Of a DNA stretch of 64,000 nt, positions 55,939 to 64,000 are shown one piece after another. A program made the translations under genes and the position numbers. Source of the DNA: Plecoglossus altivelis (lineage: Eukaryota; Chordata; Actinopteri; Osmeriformes; Plecoglossidae); contig BROE01000014.1 of assembly GCA_036571765.1 (NCBI GenBank), positions 5,160,538 to 5,224,537 on the forward strand, written 5' to 3'. Every line of letters starts with the position of its first letter. Positions within the stretch are counted from its first letter, which is position 1. The notes beneath the pieces were generated by a model. The model searched no databases. It had not been told where the DNA came from and saw only the letters and a program-made list of their open reading frames with translations.

Positions 55939-58540
55939 TCAATCATCAACACTATTGGCGTCCAGTGTCACATTCAGCCTCAGGCCGACAGGGATGTGGT
56001 CCGTTAGGCCAGCAAGCTGAGTCACGAAAGTAAACTCCTCTATTTCCTAAAGAGGGTGGAGCAAAGGATAGAAGGACAAGAAGGTAATTGGTTACTTACA
56101 ATGAGGGCACTACTTTTGCTATGATAACAGAAGCCATATTTTCCATGCGCCAACCGTTGCCACAGTGTAGAAATGATTGTTTCAACAACGGGTTTACACA
56201 AAATACCTTTCCATTCTATTCATGGCCAAAGATTATAGCGAAGGAGAAGATTTGGTGGGGTGTGATGCTGACTAAGTAAGACGTGTGGGGACACATACTG
56301 TTCGGCATTGTTTGGCGACGGAGCTCTCTCGGAACAAGATGTAGTCAAGCCGACGCCCCACCCATGGCTGGCCCAGCTCAGGGTAGTCCATAGGGACACC
56401 GACATCTCCCACAGGAGGGGAGATGAACTGCTTTCGGAGTTCCTCCCTTTCCAAAGTCCTACGCAGGGATACAACAGTAAACAAGACAATGGATTGATGT
56501 TTGATCTGCTACTCACATCTCAAGCTTGAGGGAAGGATTCTGAAAATGGAGTCAGCTCCAAAACATACCTTTGAAGATTCTCTGGTGTCTTCACATTTTC
56601 ATTGTACAATGTGGGTTGTTCCAGTAGAGTACCTAAATATGCACAAGAGATACATTTAAGGACCTGTCTCAAAGTCTTAAACCATGACTACACAGACAAT
56701 GTAGTTAATCTAAAATAGTTCTCACCAATCACCCAAGGCTTCTCTTGACCAGGCCCTACTCTGCAGGGGTCTCTATAATCCTCAAATATACTGTGTGCCT
56801 GTTCCAGCCTGTCATCTAACCATGGATAAAAACACAGAAACAAGGACAATGACAGATCCACCCTCTGCAGTTACACAATGCACTATAATCTTGAATTATT
56901 TGCCTCAGAATTGAAATGCGGTGTTATAAATATCAAACGCACCAGGTGAGCAGTTGTCAAAGTTAAAATCCCCACAGAGCACGTCAAACAGGACGACCTC
57001 ATCAGGCTGTTTGTTTATGGCTTGGAACTCGCCTATCCATTTTGTAATCATGTTGAGCTGCTCAAACCGAATTTCTCCTTCGCCTGATTTGATGGGCAAA
57101 GAACACAGCGACACTTTATAACTCAAAGTTTCCAAAAGCAAGTCTAGAACAGGACAGGGAAAATAAAAAGAGTGGAAATAACTCACCTTCTGGTGCATGG
57201 AGATGTGTGCAGTTAAAATAGCCAACTGCTTTCTTCTCTTTTTCAATCTGACCAATCAAGACCTAGTAACCACCAAAAGCCCTTAATTAGTTACATTTTT
57301 TTTTACATTGATCATACTCACGGCAGAAAATAGAACATCAATCCCTAATCACAGGTAAAATAATGTACATGTTGTATTGAATAGTAGGTGAAAGCCGCAA
57401 TACCTTAGCAGAGAGCAGGCCTTTGGCTGCTAGTGCATCCTCGCCCTGGCCATTAGGAAAGCAGTTATACTGAGCCTTTAATACTGGGTAGCGGCTAGCC
57501 AGGAACAAGCCACTGTTCATGAACTTAAAAGAGGAGCAGCTGCCTGGCGGCTGGCAGGCATAGACGCCCACGTCGTACAGTATGTGACCGTACAAGGGTC
57601 GGAGGGCCTCGGTTAGCGTTGAAGCAGCCCTCTTGTCAAACACCTCCTCCAGGCATAGCATGTCCACGTTTGCTGGAAACAGCGAAGACACATCCCAGGG
57701 CACATCGTCTACCTGGCCCAGGCCCTGAGAATGCAGAACCCGCGGAGGGTTCCGGTGGCTCTTCCGGCCCTGTTGGTTGGAGTTCTGGTTGGTGTTGATG
57801 ACATAAGAAGGCGGATTAGCAGAAGGCATGGAGGAGAGATCCTCAGTTTCATCACCAGTAGCAAACTTGACATGGTTACTGGGGTTAGCTGCTGGAACCT
57901 CTACATCGGTTTGGTCCTCGTCCTGAGGGTTGGTGGTTGTGGGCTGGTTCTCTGTGGCTCCGTATGTGGAGGGGCCAGTGGCTGTGGGGAGAAGGCTGCT
58001 GGAGGGGCTGAGTGTTCCACAACTGCTGGGGGAGTCTACAAAGATGCGGATGTGTGGTCGGCTCACACCCTGCACAATGCTCTGGCCAATGAGGGCCGCG
58101 CGGCGCTGCGTATGTCCAAGGTTGTTGAAGCGAGCCAGTCCGTCGGGCAACAGGCAAAGGTTGGCGGTTGCGAACCCAAATGTAGCCTTTCCTGTCTGCT
58201 CAAAGTCTAAGTTCCTTTCCCCTGTGGGTGATGACGTAAGCCCCCGGTGGTAGGAGAAGGGCCTGCGGGCAGCTTGAAGCGGACCCCAGAGTAAGAACCC
58301 CAGGAAGGCCACAGGCGCAGTGATGAAGAAGAGTGTGAGGAACATGATGAAACCAAAGAAAACCTTTAGAGGGTGGAGGTAGCATTCCTGCTCATGCCGC
58401 TGTGCGCGCTCCAAGGTGGTGGAGAGACACACAGCAATAAGGCGATCCAGAGACCAGAAGCAGGGTAGGATGAGACCCCAGCTCACTGCATGGAGGCCTC
58501 CCACAAAACTGTTGGAGAACGGAGACTCACGCAGAGCCAT
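55939..58540 (-). CDS. smpd5: Neutral sphingomyelinase, SMPD5-like
   Basis: Membrane-bound Mg-dependent phosphodiesterase cleaving sphingomyelin to ceramide and phosphocholine. Coding exons in transcript order: 58540-57404, 57262-57187, 57083-56943, 56815-56726, 56632-56569, 56458-56299, 56046-55939; 591 codons, phases continuous. Two hydrophobic N-terminal segments (about residues 10-37 and 62-87) resemble SMPD3, followed by FGFATANLCLLPDGLARFNN. The catalytic DNase I-type fold has LCLEEVFDKR (295-304, Mg-binding Glu), GYFNCTHLHAP, GDFNFDN (442-448) and LTDH (570-573, catalytic His). The Ser/Pro-rich insert (about 170-280) is variable in the family. SMPD3 and SMPD5 are close paralogues. I choose smpd5 because spatc1 and grina follow, as in the mammalian Smpd5 region. 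In-frame ATG at 58540 begins MALRESPF; no upstream in-frame ATG was seen in that exon. Confidence 0.88.
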
Positions 58541-60438
58541 GCCCCCCACCCCTGAAACGTTACTGTCTTATATGGGCAACAGTCATCAGGGCTTCCTTTT
58601 AAATTCACTCTGACCACACTGTCATCATGAGGCTAACAGCCTATACAGCTCCAATGGAATATACACTGAAAAACAAGCACAAAAATACGTCAGGATGAAA
58701 ATATCTATTTCAGAGTGATTTGGCAAAGAATTGGTCACATGATTCAACTAGCCAAATTGGTCGAATTTAGTTTTGTGAACCCACTGGAATGGAGAAGTTA
58801 TTGACTGGGTGTTCAGGGACATCAGGACTCCTTTTTAGGAACCCATCGGTTCCAAGTGGGTGACAGCTGGTGCGTCATCAGGGCACGCGATCAATTCGAG
58901 TGGAGGCAGATTACATTGGCTTACTGCGCGCTCATGCAGGGGAAGTATACACTGCCTGCCAGCATTGTTGGAGGAGGGCAAGAATGGAACAATATATGAG
59001 TTTCTCGCTCAATTGCTGCTAATCCAGCTGCCACCATCTGCACTTTCCACTAATCGCTGGATGGAGTCTGGCGACAGTTGAGCGCGCTCTGTTACAGTGG
59101 AAACCTTGTATCCCACTCTTTATATCTAAACTAATCATGGTTGGATACAATTTCAAGAAAATTAACTGATTCACGTGTTCATCATGATGATGACTTACTG
59201 GCAAGAACACGATACAACATATAGATTACATTAGTAGGCAGCTCTAAATTCATCCGGTATGTGCTGGCTGTGGTGAAAGAAGTCTTAAATTGTTCTGTTG
59301 ACAGTGTTTTAGCCAACCTATTGTACTAGTAGTACTGTATCACGTCGTTAGTCGTAGTACGAGTCAGACAACGTCTTGTTTACTAGCATTATCGGTCTGA
59401 GTAATCCATGTATTGTTGGGTGGAAAACGTTCACAGTGATACTAATGCGTGTCTCCTATAATCGCCCGTTGATATTTTAACTTGTTGCCATAATGTCAAT
59501 GTCCTACAACCATGATTATGTCTTCGTACATGACTGAATGAGCGGCAGACGTTTCGAACAAAAAATAATGAAAATCCAAAACACTCAGTTATCACTAGAT
59601 TAGACAGCTAGCCAAACGTTAGCTAGCTACTGCAGATCGTTAGGGCATAATACTTTTTTGACAAGGCTACTACTATCTAGTAACAAGCAATACCAGGATA
59701 GACTTGTTAGTAACTTCTACCAACACCATACGAACACACAAAATAATAGATTTCAAGTCATTCAACTGCTTTACCTGGTTGTGTTACTTGCTTGTAAAAA
59801 TCTGACAGGTTGTTAGTTCCTCGACATCAATCGTTAGCTTTCTCTTGCGTTGTTGGTAATGTTAGTGAAGCAAGCAGGTGTCTACGGCTAAATTCGAACC
59901 CATTGACAACATACGTTCAGTCAAAATATGAACAAACGACAGAAACAATGAATCTGAGTGTTTTTATAAAAGCATCCCATGCCGCAGGATGGAGGCTAGT
60001 TGTTAGCTACCATAGCTAGCTTATGTATGAATCTGTCTGCTTGTCTTAGGGGCTTGCACGTGTACAACCAAAGCGCGTTCACGCTACATGCTAGAGAGTC
60101 GATGGGGCGCTGTCACAGCCCCCAGGCGTACACCTGAAGTCAGCATCCACAACCCCGCAAAATCTTCGACTGAGTACGTCTTTTATTTGTTTTTTAAATT
60201 TGAAAATTTATTTTTTACAAATGACCCAGATCATTGCTAGGTAACGCTAACGCTACATTGCTGTCTACATATCTGTAAAATGTGTTCTCTGCTATGGAAT
60301 CTCACACATGAGTCATGAAGCGAGGGCTAGGTCCAATGGAGCTTAAAGAGTGAATGAGTCACACAGGTCTCAACAAAGACACTTTTTTATAGAATAAAGC
60401 AGTGTGTAACAAGGCAAGGGTATGCTTGCTTCTCCGAA
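58541..60438. other. smpd5 upstream region and spatc1 3' flank
   Basis: No coding exon supported. A minus-strand donor-like CAG|gtaaag at about 59771 may end a non-coding first exon of smpd5. The stretch near 59600-60010 contains several GCTAGCTA-type words but no clear transposon ends. Confidence 0.35.
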
Positions 60439-61799
60439 CTACCACAAGAAGAGAGGCTTGCCATCCTGCCTGGCCATGTAGCAGAGACAAGTGAGCAAAA
60501 GTAGAAGATCCTTCAGAAGTTTGCTGGGAGCTGTGTCGATAATAATCTTTCGAAGGTAGTCTGGGTTGTTGAATCCTAGCTCCAGGATGTTGCATGAATT
60601 GGGCCTCTGCTTTAGGATGCCGTAGGTGTTGATGATAAACTCAGTGAAGGGAGGGTGTAGTGAGCTGCAGTACCCAAGTTGGTTCAGTCTGCTCATGAGG
60701 TCAGCATGATGCTGAGAGAGCTGGAGCCGATGATTTTCATCCACTTTTCCTGTCAAGGGATGTCTGGTGACCTGTGTTAAAAAACAAGAGACAGGAGGAT
60801 TTTGTTACACTGTTGTTTAATCAAGTCTATACTCAAACTGAAATAGAAAGTGGTTTAAATAATGCACACACACACTTGTAAACTGGCAATAGTTAGTGAA
60901 GAGACAATAGTGATTCAGTTTTTCATTTGTCATTCATGGAGAACTGGAAGGTTCCTGGATGCCCAACAAGGAAAACAGAGGCAACTCATTTGTGGTTCCC
61001 ACCTCTATGATCTTGTCTTGTATATTGAGAACAGTGAATCCATATAGTCTGGCCTGGCCTTGGAAAACATGAGACAGAATCCTACGATCCAACTGAAAGG
61101 CAATCTCCCCCAGCAAACGCTGATCTGTATTGATACATTCATTTGTTTACTTCACTTCAGCAATCTATTGTCTAAAATTTAATTCCACTGCAAAATAAAA
61201 GTTAAAACACTAAGTTACAACAAGACAATCACTTTTTAACACATGCTCCATTGACCTGTCATTTTTTGCAATCTGTAAGTGTGACGACTACTGCTTGCCA
61301 GATCTTCATGTGGATTAGGATCTGTGAACGCGGAGCTCTTATTGAAAGACTTCTGGTCAATGGGAGAGGAGGTTTTATGGACTGTCCTGTCTGACTGATG
61401 GAAGTCATCTCTGAATCTGTCCTCATTTAGGCTGTCATACCACTGAAGTGTTGTTTTTCTGTCTGGGAATCAATCACAGTTTTCCTAAAACTTTTAGCTA
61501 TCATTGACAGTCATGGATTATGCAATATTTTCCAGAGTAGACCTGGGGACATTGCATCTCTATCACCATCTAGTGGCATAAAATGTCAAATGCCATTAAA
61601 CAACTCATTCAGTATTTCATTTAATTCAACTACCTGTTGATCTCATTAGAGTATTGCCAGTTAAAGTACAGTTCTGTACTTTGGATCGCAGTTCTTGGTT
61701 TTCTCTCACCAGGCCCAACATCATCTTCAAGTTCTCATTCTCCTGGCGTAGTTTGTTATTCTCTATGTGCAGTGACGCACAACCTCCTGCTATATCCAT
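60439..61799 (-). CDS. spatc1: Speriolin-like (SPATC1), short form
   Basis: Spermatogenesis- and centriole-associated family. Coding exons in transcript order: 61799-61634, 61462-61256, 61124-61003, 60771-60439; 275 codons with continuous phases. The N terminus has a leucine-zipper-like stretch (LRQENENLKMMLGLVRENQEL, residues about 17-37). A short polar middle part leads to the conserved C-terminal domain: LLGEIAFQLDRRILSHVF, RLYGFTVLNI, FTEFIINTYGILKQRP and GKPLFLW at the end, close to human SPATC1 and SPATC1L. The long proline-rich middle of mammalian speriolin is missing. Placement between smpd5 and grina matches mammalian SPATC1 at 8q24.3 rather than SPATC1L. Confidence 0.92.
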
Positions 61800-62342
61800 G
61801 GTCTGCTTCTCAGAGTCCAGTCAGTAGAGCCTTAGCACTGCAGTCTGCAGACCCCAGTCACATATGACCGTACCTAACCAAACTCCAGAACAAAACCTTA
61901 GTTGAGCAAAACATAGTTTCTTTATGATGTCATAATAAACAGTGATAGTAAGTTATGGAACATCCTTGTTGTTATATTTGAGCATTTTCAGACTTCATGG
62001 GTAGTTGACATTGCTTTCCTTAATACTTTTTATTCCACAGGCAACAAATGACAATAAGCATATTTCCATTTTACAAAACACAAACACCTTATTTTGGGGT
62101 ACAATAAGAAGAAGGATACAAATATAAGTAATAAGTAAAGTCATCAGATATTCTTCTGATAATAATAGTAATCAGACACTCATCCTTCATTTATTGTAAA
62201 GCCAGGTGTACAACTAAATTAGAACACAAAAATAAGACAAGGAGAAAACTGTACATGATATCTAAATATACGATGTACTGTATGAGTGTAATACATTTTA
62301 AAACTACAAAATATCAAGACTACATTTTTTCAGTTATTGGTT
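61800..62342. other. Intergenic spacer spatc1-grina
   Basis: AT-rich spacer containing the spatc1 promoter and the grina 3' end. TTTATT words at about 62026 and 62190 (AATAAA on minus) could serve as grina poly(A) signals. Nothing else is seen. Confidence 0.4.
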
Positions 62343-64000
62343 CTAAAATTCAAGTTTAAATCTCCAGGTCTTACGTAGAACAAACTTTTCCGGTAATTGA
62401 AAAAAGAGACAGATGTTGATGATGTCCAAATACAGACTAAGAGCCCCAAAGATATACTCGTCTGGACTCAGGGATATTTTCTTGTTGCCCAACAACAGCT
62501 GAGTGTCCACAGCCAAGAACTGCAATCACAAACAAATCAGGTGTGTTATACTGTTTTTCAGTCAGTTATAGTCCATACAGGAACACATTCATTCAGATAG
62601 AAGAAAATAAGATTTCCAGTCATCTACTAAAGAGCTTTGATGAGTGAAGAACTTACACAGGTGAAAAGCAGTGCACCCAACGAGGAGTAGACAATGTGCA
62701 AGATCCTGTCATGGATAAAGATGCAGAGGATGCCAAACAGAAGTAAGACCATCAGGCAGACAATGAGCACGCCTTGCCAGGAAGTGAAGTCATACTTAGT
62801 CTAGGGTGATGAGGAGGTCAGAGAGACATAGGGGTTATGAGTGCTGAATTGAATAAACCTCTTATAACTGATCTCCATCCCCTAGCATTAGGTACATACT
62901 GTAGCTGTTCTCAGACATACACAGTTCTTCCCCAGACAGAGATGTGCTACACACACACCTGCAGAGAGAAGATGACCACAAAGAAGCAGATGAATGTGGT
63001 GATGCCCACAGCCATCAGGACTGTATCTGTGTCATGGAAACTGGCAAACATCTCCGTCATGTAGGACATACTCAGGGTCAGGGTTGACTGAAAACATCAT
63101 CATGAGATTTCATCGGATTAATCTAGATTCTAAAGAGCACCTCCATACTTGAAAGTGACATGCCATCTTAGAAAAGTACATGTATTGATGAAAAGAATCT
63201 GTTCTTACCAGAGTACCATGTTCCATTGATGCCTGCGGCGGATGTCTCCAAGGCAGCTCAGTACAATATGGGTCACAAGGAATATGCCGTAGGACAAATA
63301 GCATGTCCAGACGTGGAGGTGAGCAAATGTCCTGATACTTTCCACAAATGTGAAGATTGACAAAAGCCACACGTCATCATCAGTTGAACGGTCAGGACCA
63401 AGAATGCCTGGTGGTGGATGACGAAAGATTATCTCAATGATTCTGGCAGCAGGTTGTATAAGCTTAGGTATATTTGGTGTTTTCACATGGTTTGGGTTTG
63501 TCACTCTTATGTATTTTTGTGAAAAGAATATTGGGGTGGGATGTTCCTGTTACCTTCCTGATGAAGGTTTGTCTTATGCTCTTGTCATTTAATGATCCGA
63601 AGTCAGAATTTTCTTGGATTTCCCGAGGCTCATCCTGATAACTAGGGTTGTCTCTTAGATCTGTGTGGGACAAGAAACTATCAACCACACACAGCATACA
63701 ATAAAGTTGCATACAAACCACATCTCTTCAGTAACAATTCCTTGGTCAAAAGGAATTGTCTTCTGCATTAAAACATGTTTTCTTTACTAAATCATATCAT
63801 TTCTAACCTTGCTCACCATTCACGTTGAAGTCTTGATCATAGGGGCCATCAGAGTCCATGGGAGTGTAAGGCGAAAAAGAGTGGAATCCTGGCTGAGCAT
63901 GAGGAAACAAAGGCTGTCCAAAAGCCCCTGGCAGTGGCAAAAGGAGTCCCCCAGGACATCCAGACATACCAACCAGTGGCAATGGCATCCCTGGCAATCC
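62343..64000 (-). CDS. grina: GRINA / TMBIM3-like protein, 5' part outside window, frame lesions
   Basis: TMBIM-family Golgi/ER membrane protein that modulates calcium and apoptosis. Exons in transcript order: beyond 64000-63817, 63660-63554, 63407-63209, 63087-62959, 62800-62657, 62519-62343. The N-terminal part is Pro/Gly-rich, followed by NDKSIRQTFIRK, IFTFVESIRTF, VWTCYLSYGIFLVTHIVLSC, MAVGITTFICFFVVIF, YDFTSWQGVLIVCLMVL, VYSSLGALLFTC and FLAVDTQLLLGNK, clearly GRINA. Problems: exon 63407-63209 is 199 nt although both neighbours demand phase 0 at each side (201 expected). The frame shifts inside a T run (GGCTTTTGTC at about 63357-63366), and one base is lacking at its donor. The last exon loses the usual C terminus at a T6 run. 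Either this copy is decaying or the assembly dropped homopolymer bases. Confidence 0.85.

Noticed and set aside
57731..58210. Plus-strand frame of 159 codons opposite smpd5 exon 1
   Set aside because: Antisense shadow of the Ser/Pro-rich smpd5 coding exon; no similarity to any family.
55939..58540. Assignment of the sphingomyelinase as smpd3
   Set aside because: Sequence alone is close to both paralogues, but the neighbours spatc1 and grina match the mammalian Smpd5 neighbourhood, so smpd5 is preferred.

Overview
The window is nuclear DNA of a ray-finned fish, almost certainly a teleost. All genes are split by GT-AG introns. Proteins match vertebrate families closely, introns are short (mostly 80-1500 bp), and Tc1/mariner and hAT elements and simple repeats are frequent. 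A finer placement (for example pike or salmonid versus others) cannot be decided by eye. No bacterial operon, CRISPR array, rRNA or tRNA gene was seen.

Layout. Plus strand: osbpl3 (2277-16171, 22 coding exons, 884 codons) and gsdme (18038-21480, 9 coding exons, 470 codons). Minus strand: pals2/mpp6 (30049 down to 22994, 12 coding exons, 550 codons). Its probable promoter region near 32.8-32.9 kb is followed by a decayed Tc1 transposon (about 33.2-34.8 kb). Plus strand: an unnamed three-Ig-module type I membrane protein with two cytoplasmic PPxY motifs (35850-38813, 10 exons, 477 codons). A Tc1 copy sits in its 3' UTR and a decayed partial duplicate of its 3' end lies at about 41.6-42.66 kb. 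Minus strand from there on: npy (43524-42923), stk31 (53055-45553, 24 coding exons, 977 codons), malsu1 (55206-54165), smpd5 (58540-55939), spatc1 (61799-60439) and the 3' part of a grina-like gene (from the window edge down to 62343).

The order osbpl3-gsdme-pals2-npy-stk31-malsu1 reproduces the human 7p15 neighbourhood. The last three genes (smpd5-spatc1-grina) correspond to the mammalian 8q24.3-type neighbourhood, so a block junction lies between malsu1 and smpd5 (55.2-55.9 kb). The genes do not form one pathway. They cover lipid transfer at ER-plasma membrane contacts, pyroptotic pore formation, cell polarity scaffolding, a neuropeptide, germline proteins (stk31, spatc1), mitoribosome assembly, sphingomyelin hydrolysis and a TMBIM-family membrane protein.

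Most notable: an unrecognised Ig/PPxY membrane protein with non-canonical Ig modules and a decayed duplicate that dates the Tc1 insertion; an FEVD|G caspase-type site in gsdme; three apparent single-base lesions confined to grina; an NPY with an unusual peptide; a stk31 kinase domain lacking catalytic residues; and a 26-bp minisatellite filling a stk31 intron. Exon boundaries were derived by hand from splice consensus, reading phase and remembered vertebrate homologues, without alignment software.
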